A stretch of DNA of 36,266 bases from Micromonospora_J zhanjiangensis (GTDB lineage Bacteria; Actinomycetota; Actinomycetes; Mycobacteriales; Micromonosporaceae): the NCBI RefSeq assembly GCF_042650605.1, contig NZ_JBHSBN010000042.1:1-36266 (forward strand), given 5' to 3'. Position 1 is the stretch's first letter. Each line of letters begins with the position of its first letter. The notes beneath the pieces are model-generated. The model saw only the letters and a list, made by a program, of their open reading frames with translations, did no database searches and was not told where the DNA came from. This document shows positions 15,519-23,214 of this stretch, in pieces. A program made the translations under genes and the position numbers.

Positions 15519-16502
15519 ATGCGCACCCGAACACCCCTCACCCGGCTCGCCGCCGGCACGGCCGTCGTCGCGCTGGCCCTCACCGGCTGCTCGGTCACCA
15601 CCGAGGCCGGCGGCGAGGACGTCTCGGTCGGCAAGGGTTCGATCCAGAAGGACGAGGCACTGGCCGGCCAGAGCATCGCCATCGGGTCGAAGGAGTTCAC
15701 CGAGAACATCGTCCTCGGCCACATCGCCATGTTGGCCCTCAAGGCCGCCGGCGCGAACGTGGTGGACAAGACCAACATCAAGGGCTCGGTCAACGTCCGC
15801 AAGGCGATGCTCGCCGGCGAGGTCAACGCCTACTGGGAGTACACCGGCACCGGCTGGATCACCTACCTGGGCCACACCGACCCGATCGCCGACTCGCAGC
15901 GGCAGTACGAGGCGGTGGCCAAGGAGGACAAGGAGAAGAACGGGGTCGTCTGGGGGGCCATCGCGCCGGCCAACAACACGTACGCGCTGGCGGTGCGCGA
16001 GGACAAGGCCAAGGAGTGGAACCTCAAGACCCTGTCCGACCTGGCCGCCTTCGTCAAGAAGAACCCGGACCAGGCGACGTTCTGCTTCGAGACCGAGTTC
16101 AGCTCCCGCAACGACGGCTGGAACGGCGTGGCCAAGACGTACGGGATGAACGTGCCGGCGGCGAACCGCAAGGTGATGGACGTCGGAGTGGTCTACAACG
16201 AGACCAAGAAGGGCGAGTCCTGCAACTTCGGCGAGGTGTACGTCACCGACGGCCGGATCAGCAACCTCAAGCTGGTGCCGCTGGAGGACGACAAGCACTT
16301 CTTCCCGATCTACAACCCGGCGCTGACCCTCAACAAGGACACCGCCGCGAAGTACCCGTCGCTGGCCTCGGTGCTCGACCCGATCGCCGCCAAGCTGGAC
16401 AACGACACGCTGCGCAAGCTCAACGAGCGGGTGGACGTCAAGGGTGAGTCGGTGGCCCAGGTGACCGCCGACTGGATGAAGCAGGAAGGCTTCATCGGCT
16501 GA
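15519..16502 (+). CDS. Compatible-solute binding lipoprotein (OpuCC/ProX-like)
   Basis: A 327-aa substrate-binding protein. The signal peptide ends in the lipobox LTGC (cleavage before C24), so it is anchored in the outer face of the membrane. The mature part opens with SIAIGSKEFTENIVLGHIAMLALKAAG, the signature of the OpuAC/YehZ-type quaternary-amine binding family. AYWEYTGTGWITYLG holds aromatic residues of the kind that form the ligand cage. Substrate is probably glycine betaine, choline or carnitine but cannot be fixed. GGAAGG precedes the ATG. A 76-bp spacer after the second permease suggests separate translation initiation, which fits the higher amount of binding protein needed. Confidence 0.94.
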   Translation: MRTRTPLTRLAAGTAVVALALTGCSVTTEAGGEDVSVGKGSIQKDEALAGQSIAIGSKEFTENIVLGHIAMLALKAAGANVVDKTNIKGSVNVRKAMLAGEVNAYWEYTGTGWITYLGHTDPIADSQRQYEAVAKEDKEKNGVVWGAIAPANNTYALAVREDKAKEWNLKTLSDLAAFVKKNPDQATFCFETEFSSRNDGWNGVAKTYGMNVPAANRKVMDVGVVYNETKKGESCNFGEVYVTDGRISNLKLVPLEDDKHFFPIYNPALTLNKDTAAKYPSLASVLDPIAAKLDNDTLRKLNERVDVKGESVAQVTADWMKQEGFIG

Positions 16503-16538
16503 CCCTCGGCCACCGCCGCGCTGAGCGAACCGGTATCC

Positions 16539-16572
16539 GACGGCCGACTCCGTACCGCGGGAGTCGGCCGTC
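16539..16572. terminator. 13-bp hairpin between convergent genes
   Basis: GACGGCCGACTCC (16539-16551) pairs with GGAGTCGGCCGTC (16560-16572) around an 8-nt loop, 36 bp past the binding-protein stop and 9 bp before the stop of the minus-strand rsdA gene. It is likely used in both directions. Confidence 0.85.
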
Positions 16573-16581
16573 GTCGTCCGG

Positions 16582-17451
16582 TCAGCCGAAGATGCAGATC
16601 AGCCAGCAGTCCCTCGGGGACTTCGTCGGGCTCGGGGTGGCTGACGGCGACGCGCCGGGCAGCAACGGTGGCAGATTCGGCAGCAACGACGGCAGCAGCG
16701 GCGACGGGCCGGCCGCCGGCGGTGAACCGGAGGCGCCGGGCGCCGGCCCGCCGGGCACCGGGGACCGGGTGCCCCGGGTGGGTGCCGCGCTCGGCGACGG
16801 GACCACGTCCGACGGCCGGGGTCGCGACGGCGCCACATCGGTCAGGGTGCGCCGGACGTCGTCGATGTCCTGCCGGAGCCGGGCCGCGGCGGCCGGGTCG
16901 TGTACCCGGGCCAGATGTCCGGCGGCGTCGTCGAGGTGACTCTGCGCGTCGTCGTACCGACCGGCCCCCAGGGCCGTACGGGCGAGCGCGATGGCCTCCT
17001 CGGCGGACCGTACGTCGGCCCGCTCGGGGAAGACCGTCCGGGTCACCGGCCACAGCGGGTTGCCCGGTCCGGCGTGCTGCGCGCCGACCCCGACCAGCCC
17101 GAAGGCGGCCGCCGCCACCGCGGTGACGATCGCCCAGCGGGGTGGCCGGCGCCGGCCACCGGTCCGCCGGCCGTGCCGTCCGGGCCCGGTCGGGCCGGCG
17201 GTCGACGGGCCGCCCCGGCCGGCGGTGGCCGGACCGGGGTCGGCGACCACGCCGACCGCGCCGGCACCCGGGTGGCCGGTGTCCGGGTGCCCGGCGCCCG
17301 GCGTCGGCAGGTCGTCGTCCAGGTCCGCGCGCCAGGCGGCCAGCAGGGTCGCCACCGGTTCGTCCGTCGCGGCCGACCCGCCGCGGCCCAGGGCGTCCAG
17401 CAGCTCGTCGTCGGCCAGCATGGTCACCAGGTCGGGTTCGCGCTCGGTCAT
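16582..17451 (-). CDS. rsdA: Anti-sigma-D factor, RsdA-like
   Basis: A 289-aa single-pass membrane protein. The N-terminus (residues 11-46: ADDELLDALGRG...EPVATLLAAWRADLDDD) matches the short sigma-binding region of RsdA, which holds SigD region 4 in mycobacteria. A Gly/Pro/Arg-rich linker leads to one membrane helix (about 105-125, WAIVTAVAAAAFGLVGVGAQ). The outside part has a conserved-looking helical segment (EEAIALARTALGAGRYDDAQSHLDDAAGHLARV) and a long Pro/Ser-rich tail ending in DCWLICIFG. Its ATG overlaps the sigD stop by 4 nt. RsdA in relatives is removed by regulated proteolysis that releases SigD; the same is assumed here. Confidence 0.88.
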   Translation of the reverse strand: MTEREPDLVTMLADDELLDALGRGGSAATDEPVATLLAAWRADLDDDLPTPGAGHPDTGHPGAGAVGVVADPGPATAGRGGPSTAGPTGPGRHGRRTGGRRRPPRWAIVTAVAAAAFGLVGVGAQHAGPGNPLWPVTRTVFPERADVRSAEEAIALARTALGAGRYDDAQSHLDDAAGHLARVHDPAAAARLRQDIDDVRRTLTDVAPSRPRPSDVVPSPSAAPTRGTRSPVPGGPAPGASGSPPAAGPSPLLPSLLPNLPPLLPGASPSATPSPTKSPRDCWLICIFG

Positions 17452-18029
17452 GCCGCCCTGCCTTCGTCGAGGGCGTCACCGGCGATGCTGCGCAGCCGGG
17501 CCAGGGCCCGGGACTGGGCGACCCGGACGGCGGGTGCGGACATGCCGACCACCGTGCCGACCTCGTCGGCCGAGAGCCCGACCGCGACCCGGAGCAGGAT
17601 GATCTCGCGCTGGGTGTCGGTGAGCCGGTCCAGCAGCGCGGACAACCGGCGGGCCAGGTCGGTGGAAACCGCCTGCTGCTCCGGCCCGGGTGCCGCGTCC
17701 GGCCGGTCCACCAGCGTGTCGGCGACGCTGAGCGCCGGTGCCCGCACGGCGGCCCGCTGCGCGTCGGCCACCTTGTGCGCGGCGATGCCGTACACGAAAG
17801 CGGTGAACGGGCGGCCCTGGTCACGGTAGCGGGGCAGGGCGTTCAACACGGCCAGACACACCTCCTGGGCGACGTCGTCGGCGGTGGCGAACGCCCCACC
17901 GACCCGGCCGAGCCGGGCCCGGCAGTACCGCACCACGCCGGGACGCACCTGGGTGAGCAGCGCCTCGGTCGCGTCCGGGTCGCGTCGTACGGCCCGGCTG
18001 ACGAGGTCAGCCTCGGAAGCTGCGGTCAT
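17448..18029 (-). CDS. sigD: ECF-type RNA polymerase sigma factor SigD
   Basis: A 193-aa ECF sigma factor. Region 2 spans about 22-90, with TADDVAQEVCLAVLNALPRYRDQGRPFTAFVYGIAAHKVADAQR covering the -10 recognition part. Region 4 (about 135-185) has LTDTQREIILLRVAVGLSADEVGTVVGMSAPAVRVAQSRALARLR. The neighbouring RsdA-like gene supports the SigD identity. ATG 18029 gives the family length; GTG 18044 is possible. A housekeeping-type promoter lies at 18071-18100, so the leader would be about 35 nt. The gene is divergent from the mce operon, whose promoter could be one of its targets (inference). Confidence 0.92.
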   Translation of the reverse strand: MTAASEADLVSRAVRRDPDATEALLTQVRPGVVRYCRARLGRVGGAFATADDVAQEVCLAVLNALPRYRDQGRPFTAFVYGIAAHKVADAQRAAVRAPALSVADTLVDRPDAAPGPEQQAVSTDLARRLSALLDRLTDTQREIILLRVAVGLSADEVGTVVGMSAPAVRVAQSRALARLRSIAGDALDEGRAA

Positions 18030-18070
18030 GGGGTCAGGGGACACCTTCGGTCGGGCGGGGGATGCCCCGA

Positions 18071-18100
18071 ACCGTAGTCCGCCGGACCCGTTCACACCAA
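18071..18100 (-). promoter_or_regulatory. Promoter of sigD-rsdA
   Basis: On the minus strand TTGGTG (18100-18095), 18 bp, TACGGT (18076-18071). It fits a housekeeping sigma promoter placed about 40 bp from the sigD ATG. Confidence 0.55.
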
Positions 18101-18116
18101 TGCACCCCCCGTGACC

Positions 18117-18142
18117 GGAACGTTACGGAAAGATTTTCTGTT
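18117..18142 (+). promoter_or_regulatory. ECF-like promoter of the mce operon
   Basis: GGAAC (18117-18121) is followed after 18 bp by GTT (18140-18142), the general shape of ECF sigma promoters (GGAAC/GTT). The spacer is locally AT-rich and contains the inverted repeat GAAA-GAT-TTTC (18128-18138). GTTAC occurs at both ends (18122-18126 and 18140-18144). The start of mceG is about 55 bp downstream. Confidence 0.4.
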
Positions 18143-18197
18143 ACACCCGCCCTGGTCGCCCCGATGTCACCGGTAACGGCTGCGGACGGGAGTGCGG

Positions 18198-19271
18198 ATG
18201 GGCGTCGAGGTGCGCGTGGAGGGGCTGACCAAGTCCTTCGGCGGCCAGCCGGTCTGGTCGGACGTGAGCCTGACCCTGCCGGCGGGCGAGATCTCGGTGC
18301 TGCTCGGGCCGTCCGGCACCGGCAAGTCGGTGTTCCTGAAGACCCTGGTCGGGTTGCTGCGGCCGGACCGTGGGTCGATCTGGATCGGCGACCGTGACCT
18401 GCCGCGGCTGTCCGAACGCGCACTGTACGAGGTCCGCCGGTTGTTCGGGGTGCTGTTCCAGGACGGCGCGCTGTTCGGCTCGATGAACATCTACGACAAC
18501 GTGGCGTTCCCGCTGCGCGAGCACACCCGCAAGCCGGAGTCCCAGGTCAGGGCCATCGTCGAGGAGAAGTTGGAGCTGGTCGGGCTGACCGGGGCGGAGA
18601 AGAAGCTGCCCGGTGAGATCTCCGGCGGGATGCGCAAGCGGGCCGGTCTGGCCCGGGCGCTGGTGCTCGACCCGGAGATCATCCTGTTCGACGAACCGGA
18701 CTCCGGGCTGGACCCGGTCCGGACCGCCTACCTGAACCAACTGATCATCGACCTGAACCAGCGCACCGACGCGACGTTCCTGATCGTCACGCACGACATC
18801 AACACGGCCCGTACCGTGCCGGACAACATCGGCCTGATCTACCACGGGCACCTGGCCATGTTCGGCCCCCGGGAGATGCTGCTGTCCAGCACCGAGCCGG
18901 TGGTCCGGCAGTTCCTCAACGCCCAGCGGGTCGGCCCGATCGGGATGGCCGAGGAGAAGGACGCCGAGGAGCTGCGGGCCGAGGCGGAGTCCGGTGTGGA
19001 CCTGCCGCCGCTGCCACCGATCGCGGCCCAGCTGCGCCCGTCGGACGGCCTGCCGCGCCGGTCCGAGCGACCGGCCGGCCAGTGGTGCCGGGAAAACGGG
19101 GTCACCCCGCCGCCCGGTTCGTTCGCCGACGCGCCGGAGCGGGAGATCGGCTGGACGCGCCGCGACGCCATGGATCAGACCGCCATGGATCAGACCGCCA
19201 TGGATCAGACCGCCGACTTCGGTCCCCCGCCCGACTACGACGGGCTGCACAGCCGCGAGGTGAGCCGATGA
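18198..19271 (+). CDS. mceG: Mce-system ATPase MceG (Mkl/MlaF-like)
   Basis: A 357-aa ATPase that drives Mce lipid import together with the YrbE permeases. Walker A is GPSGTGKS (37-44), then VLFQDGALFGSMNIYDNV with the Q-loop, signature ISGGMRKR (141-148), Walker B IILFDEP (161-167), DSGLD loop and VTHD. After about residue 245 an extended tail follows, as in actinobacterial MceG, which stabilises the permease complex. This tail holds three MDQTA repeats near its end. GGGAG 5 nt upstream supports ATG 18198. Here mceG heads the operon, unlike in mycobacteria where it is a distant gene. The stop overlaps yrbEA (ATGA). Confidence 0.95.
   Translation: MGVEVRVEGLTKSFGGQPVWSDVSLTLPAGEISVLLGPSGTGKSVFLKTLVGLLRPDRGSIWIGDRDLPRLSERALYEVRRLFGVLFQDGALFGSMNIYDNVAFPLREHTRKPESQVRAIVEEKLELVGLTGAEKKLPGEISGGMRKRAGLARALVLDPEIILFDEPDSGLDPVRTAYLNQLIIDLNQRTDATFLIVTHDINTARTVPDNIGLIYHGHLAMFGPREMLLSSTEPVVRQFLNAQRVGPIGMAEEKDAEELRAEAESGVDLPPLPPIAAQLRPSDGLPRRSERPAGQWCRENGVTPPPGSFADAPEREIGWTRRDAMDQTAMDQTAMDQTADFGPPPDYDGLHSREVSR
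19170..19214. repeat. 15-bp tandem repeat, three copies, in mceG
   Basis: ATGGATCAGACCGCC is repeated three times without a mismatch (19170-19184, 19185-19199, 19200-19214) and encodes MDQTA three times in the C-terminal tail. It is prone to slippage in 5-residue steps without breaking the frame. Confidence 0.95.
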
Positions 19272-20041
19272 GGGTCTCCCCCACCGGCGCCCTGCGCCAG
19301 TCCGGCGAGTTCTTCGCGTTCTGCCTGGACGCGCTCGCCGGGCTGCCCCGCCGGCCGTTCCAGGTCGCCGAGTTCGTCCGGCAGGCCTGGTTCATCAGCT
19401 CGGTCTCGATCCTGCCGGCCGCCCTGGTGTCGATCCCGTTCGGCGCGGTCATCGCGCTGCAGCTCGGTTCCCTGGTACGCCAGCTCGGCGCCCAGTCGTT
19501 CACCGGGGCCGCCTCGGTGCTGGCCGTGGTCCGCGAGGCGGGCCCGATCGTCACCGCGCTGATCATCGCCGGGGCGGGGGGTTCGGCGATCTGCGCCGAC
19601 CTCGGCGCCCGGAAGATCCGCGAGGAGCTGGACGCCATGCAGGTGCTCGGCATCGACCCGATCCGCCGGTTGGTGGTCCCCCGGGTGGTCGCCACCATGC
19701 TGGTCGCCGTCCTGCTCAACGGCCTGGTCAACGTGGTCGGGGTGGCCGGCGGTTACGTGTTCAACGTGCTCGTGCAGGGCGGTACGCCGGGGGCGTACCT
19801 GGCCAGCTTCCAGGCACTCGGTCAGCTGCCGGACCTGGTCGTCGGCGAGCTCAAGGCGCTGCTGTTCGGCGCGGTGGCCGCCCTGGTGGCCAGCTACAAG
19901 GGGATGACCGCGCGGGGCGGCCCGAAGGGGGTGGGCGACGCGGTGAACCAGAGCGTGGTGATCACCTTCATGCTGCTGTTCGCGGTCAACTTCGTGCTCA
20001 CCGCCGTGTACTTCCAGGTCGTACCGCAGAAGGGTGCCTGA
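19268..20041 (+). CDS. yrbEA: Mce-system permease YrbEA (MlaE family)
   Basis: A 257-aa MlaE-type permease. An N-terminal amphipathic stretch (RPFQVAEFVRQAWFI) is followed by five or six membrane segments. The family core VREAGPIVTALIIAGAGGSAICADLGARKIREELDAMQVLGIDPIRRLVVPRV contains the coupling helix that contacts MceG. The conserved end SYKGMTARGGPKGVGDAVNQSVV precedes the last helix. It overlaps mceG by 4 nt. With YrbEB it should form the membrane channel that receives lipid from the Mce tube. Confidence 0.95.
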   Translation: MRVSPTGALRQSGEFFAFCLDALAGLPRRPFQVAEFVRQAWFISSVSILPAALVSIPFGAVIALQLGSLVRQLGAQSFTGAASVLAVVREAGPIVTALIIAGAGGSAICADLGARKIREELDAMQVLGIDPIRRLVVPRVVATMLVAVLLNGLVNVVGVAGGYVFNVLVQGGTPGAYLASFQALGQLPDLVVGELKALLFGAVAALVASYKGMTARGGPKGVGDAVNQSVVITFMLLFAVNFVLTAVYFQVVPQKGA

Positions 20042-20042
20042 G

Positions 20043-20846
20043 ATGGCGGTGCTGCGCGGCCTGGACCAGCTCGGCGGGCAGTTGACCTTCTACCTGCGCG
20101 CGGTGGCCTGGGCGCCGCGCGCGGTGACCCGCTACCGGCGCGAGGTGGTCCGGCTGCTGGCCGAGGTCAGCTTCGGCTCCGGGGCGCTCGCGGTGGCCGG
20201 CGGCACGGTCGGAGTGATCTGCTTCCTCACCTTCTTCACCGGCACCGAGGTCGGCCTGCAGGGCTACCAGTCGCTGAACCAGATCGGCAGCAGCGCCTTC
20301 ACCGGGTTCATCTCCGCCTACTTCAACACCCGGGAGATCTCCCCGCTGGTCGCGGCGCTCGCCCTGTCGGCCACCGTCGGCTGCGGCTTCACCGCGCAGC
20401 TCGGCGCGATGCGGATCTCCGAGGAGGTCGACGCGCTCGAGGTGATGGCGGTGCCGTCGCTGCCGTTCCTGGTCACCACCCGCATGATCGCCGGCTTCCT
20501 CGCGGTGATCCCGCTGTACGTGGTGGGCCTGCTGTCGAGCTACCTGGCCACCCGGACCATCGCGGTCGTCTACTTCGGCCAGTCGGCCGGCACCTACGAC
20601 TACTACTTCCACCTGTTCCTGCCGCCCGGCGACGTGCTCTGGTCGTTCGGGAAGGTGCTGGTCTTCAGCGTCATCGTGGTGCTCACCCACTGCTACTACG
20701 GCTACACCGCCAGCGGCGGCCCGGCCGGGGTCGGGGTCGCCGTCGGCCGGGCGGTACGGCTGTCCATCGTCGCGGTCAACATCGTCGACTTCTTCCTGTC
20801 GCTGGCGATCTGGGGTGCGACCACGACCGTACGGATCGCGGGGTGA
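20043..20846 (+). CDS. yrbEB: Mce-system permease YrbEB (MlaE family)
   Basis: A 267-aa second MlaE-type permease. Its core TREISPLVAALALSATVGCGFTAQLGAMRISEEVDALEVMAVPSLPFLVTTRM aligns with the same region of YrbEA but with the EAG motif replaced by EIS, as usual for the B partner. The C-terminal GYTASGGPAGVGVAVGRAVRLSIV precedes the last helix. ATG 20043 is preceded by AGAAGGGTG and lies 1 nt after the yrbEA stop. The 3' end overlaps mceA by 4 nt (GTGA). Confidence 0.95.
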   Translation: MAVLRGLDQLGGQLTFYLRAVAWAPRAVTRYRREVVRLLAEVSFGSGALAVAGGTVGVICFLTFFTGTEVGLQGYQSLNQIGSSAFTGFISAYFNTREISPLVAALALSATVGCGFTAQLGAMRISEEVDALEVMAVPSLPFLVTTRMIAGFLAVIPLYVVGLLSSYLATRTIAVVYFGQSAGTYDYYFHLFLPPGDVLWSFGKVLVFSVIVVLTHCYYGYTASGGPAGVGVAVGRAVRLSIVAVNIVDFFLSLAIWGATTTVRIAG

Positions 20847-22120
20847 CCATGCGGAACCGGATTCTCGGCGCGTCGTTCGTGCTGCTGCTGCTCGGGGCGG
20901 TGAGCCTGTCGGTGCTGCAGTACCGCAAGGCGTTCGACCCGGTGACCTGGGTGACCCTCTACACCGGGCACACCGGCCTGAACCTCAACGAGGGCGCCGA
21001 GGTCAAGCTGCGCGGCGTGGTGGTCGGCGAGGTCCGCGGGATCGGCAGCGACGGTTCCCGGGCCCGGTTGCGGCTGGCGCTGGACCCGGCGTCGACCGGG
21101 CGGATCCCGGCCGGGGTGAGCGCCCGCCTGCTGCCCAAGACGCTGTTCGGTGAACGGTACGTGGCGCTGGTCCCGCCGACCGGCGGGCCGACCCGGCCGA
21201 TCCGGTCCGGTGACGTCATCGACGCCGACCACAGCGCGGCGGGCGTGGAGCTGGAACGGGTGCTGGACAACGCGCTGCCGCTGTTGCGATCGATCCGCCC
21301 GGACCGGCTGGCGGCCGCCCTGGGCGCGCTGGCGGCGGCGCTGGACGGCCGGGGCGACAAGCTCGGCCGGACCATCGTCGCCGCCGACGACTACCTGCGG
21401 CAGCTCAACACGGAGATGCCGGTGCTGGCCGAGGACGTCCGCCGGCTCGCCGCCGTGCTGGACGGCTACGACGCGGCGCTGCCCGACCTGCTGTCGATCC
21501 TGCGCGACGTGACGGTGACCGCGAACACGGTGGTCGACCAGCGGGCCCAGTTGGCCGCCTTCCTCGACGACACCACCGACGCGGCCGACGTGGGTCGACT
21601 CTTCCTCGACCGGCACGGCGACCAGCTCGTCAAGGTCGGCCAGGTGACCCGCCCGGTGCTGGAGCTGCTCGCCACGTACGCCCCGGAGTACCCCTGCCTG
21701 ATGCGCGGCCTGGTCGGCCTGCAACCCCGGGTGGAGGAGGTGTTCCGCAACGGCCGGATGCACATCACCCTGGAGGTCACCCGGGACAACGGGAAGTACC
21801 AGGCCGGTCGGGACGACCCGGTCTACGCCGCGCACGACGGCCCGCGGTGCCGGGGGCTGCCGAACCCGGCCGTGCCCGCGCCGGAGACGCCGATCGGCGA
21901 CGGCTACGACTACGGCGGCAGCCGGCCCGGGCCCGCGAAGCTCCCGGTCGGCCTGCCCGCCGGCGGGCCGACGATGGGGTACGCCGGCACCAGCGAGGAA
22001 CGCGACCTGGTCAAGCCGATCATCGGCGCGGCCACCGGCACCCTGCCGGTGCAGGTGCCGGACGTCGCGGTGCTGTTGTGGGGACCGCTGCTGCGCGGAG
22101 CGGTGGTGAACCTGCCGTGA
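20843..22120 (+). CDS. mceA: Mce family protein MceA
   Basis: A 425-aa lipid-transfer subunit. One N-terminal membrane anchor (about residues 6-24) is followed by the MCE domain (about 38-115; ...NEGAEVKLRGVVVGEVRGIG...LLPKTLFGERYVALVPP). A long helical region (about 130-300) follows, which in Mce complexes forms part of the hydrophobic tube. The last ~120 residues are an outside domain with cysteines (EYPCLMRGL, GPRCRGLPNP) that may form a disulfide. GTG 20843 overlaps the yrbEB stop; an ATG two codons later is the alternative. It is the first of six mce genes and follows the yrbE pair as in canonical operons. Confidence 0.94.
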   Translation: MTMRNRILGASFVLLLLGAVSLSVLQYRKAFDPVTWVTLYTGHTGLNLNEGAEVKLRGVVVGEVRGIGSDGSRARLRLALDPASTGRIPAGVSARLLPKTLFGERYVALVPPTGGPTRPIRSGDVIDADHSAAGVELERVLDNALPLLRSIRPDRLAAALGALAAALDGRGDKLGRTIVAADDYLRQLNTEMPVLAEDVRRLAAVLDGYDAALPDLLSILRDVTVTANTVVDQRAQLAAFLDDTTDAADVGRLFLDRHGDQLVKVGQVTRPVLELLATYAPEYPCLMRGLVGLQPRVEEVFRNGRMHITLEVTRDNGKYQAGRDDPVYAAHDGPRCRGLPNPAVPAPETPIGDGYDYGGSRPGPAKLPVGLPAGGPTMGYAGTSEERDLVKPIIGAATGTLPVQVPDVAVLLWGPLLRGAVVNLP

Positions 22121-23148
22121 CGTCGATCGCCAGACCACTGACCAAACTCATCGTCTTCGCGACGGTGACGGTGCTGCTGACCGCGGTGCTCGGGCAGACC
22201 CTGGGCTCGTTCGGCGGTGGCGGGACCGGCTACCGGGCCCGGTTCACCGACGTCACCGGCCTGCTGGTCGGCGACGACGTCCGGATCGCCGGGGTACGGG
22301 TCGGCAAGGTCACCGGAATCCGGGTGGCCGACGGCACGCAGGCCGAGGTGTCCTTCACCGTCGACGAGGACGTGCCGCTGACCAGCACCGTGCTCGCGAA
22401 GATCCGGTACCGGAACCTGGTCGGCCAGCGGTACGTGGCCCTCAGCGAGGGCCCCGGCGACGGCCGACCGTTGCCGGCGCACGGGTTGATCCCGCTCGCC
22501 CGGACCACCCCGGCGCTGGACCTGACCACCCTGTTCGCCGGGTTCCGGCCGCTGTTCACCGCGCTCACGCCGCAGGACGTCAACAAGCTGGCGTACGAGA
22601 TCATCCAGGTGTTGCAGGGTGAGGGCGGCACGGTGGCCAGCCTGCTGCAGCGCACCGCGTCGCTGACCAACACCCTGGCCGACCGGGACGCGGTGATCGG
22701 CCGGGTGATCACGAACCTGAACGCGGTGCTGGGCACCCTGGCCGACCGGGACCAGAACCTCGACCAGGCGATCAGCCAGCTCCAGCAGTTCGTCTCCGGG
22801 CTGTCCGACGACCGGGCGGCGATCGGCGCCGCGCTGGTCAACCTGGGCACGCTGACCGGCACCACCGCGTCGCTGCTGCACGACGCGCGGCCGGCGCTGG
22901 CCGCCGACGTGGCCGGGCTGGGGCAACTCGCCGGCACGCTGAACCGCAACGCCGGCGTCATCGACCAGACCCTGGGCCGGTTGCCCGGCCGGTACGAGGC
23001 GCTGACCCGCACCGCGTCGCACGGCTCCTGGTTCAACTTCTTCATGTGCGACTTCGACGGCCGGGTCGGGGTCGCCGGGCAGGACGTCACGCCCGCGTCG
23101 TTCAGTTCCCCGGCGGCCCGCTGCGCCGCACCCGGAGGTGCCCGGTGA
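22117..23148 (+). CDS. mceB: Mce family protein MceB
   Basis: A 343-aa MCE subunit. The anchor helix is at about 9-28 and the MCE domain at about 38-118 (YRARFTDVTGLLVGDDVRIAGVRVGKVTGI..., with NLVGQRYVAL at its end). A helical tube region follows (LLQRTASLTNTLADRD..., repeated heptad-like pattern). The closing domain contains CDFDGRVG and a final cysteine. GTG 22117 overlaps the mceA stop by 4 nt. Its own stop overlaps a GTG that opens a 22-codon mini-ORF instead of mceC directly, because the junction sequence is duplicated (see 23133-23214). Confidence 0.94.
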   Translation: MTSIARPLTKLIVFATVTVLLTAVLGQTLGSFGGGGTGYRARFTDVTGLLVGDDVRIAGVRVGKVTGIRVADGTQAEVSFTVDEDVPLTSTVLAKIRYRNLVGQRYVALSEGPGDGRPLPAHGLIPLARTTPALDLTTLFAGFRPLFTALTPQDVNKLAYEIIQVLQGEGGTVASLLQRTASLTNTLADRDAVIGRVITNLNAVLGTLADRDQNLDQAISQLQQFVSGLSDDRAAIGAALVNLGTLTGTTASLLHDARPALAADVAGLGQLAGTLNRNAGVIDQTLGRLPGRYEALTRTASHGSWFNFFMCDFDGRVGVAGQDVTPASFSSPAARCAAPGGAR

Positions 23149-23214
23149 AACCGTCGTCGCCGGCCGTCCCCGGTGGACCGGCCCGGCAAGCGTCCTTCGG
23201 AGGTGCCCGGTGAA
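23133..23214 (+). repeat. Duplicated start-stop junction between mceB and mceC
   Basis: CGGAGGTGCCCGGTGAA occurs at 23133-23149 and 23198-23214, 65 bp apart, and after one mismatch the match continues with CCGT. Each copy holds a ribosome binding site (GGAGGTG), a GTG start and an overlapping TGA. The first copy ends mceB and the second starts mceC. Confidence 0.9.
23145..23213 (+). CDS. Coupled mini-ORF between mceB and mceC
   Basis: GTG 23145, overlapping the mceB stop, opens a 22-codon frame. It starts VKPSSPAVPGG and ends GGAR, the same residues that end MceB, with its stop overlapping the GTG of mceC (23210). It has its own ribosome binding site, GGAGGTG at 23134-23140, at normal spacing. 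The peptide has no recognisable domain. It may be translated only as a coupling bridge, or be a by-product of the duplication that made the junction. Confidence 0.4.
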   Translation: MKPSSPAVPGGPARQASFGGAR

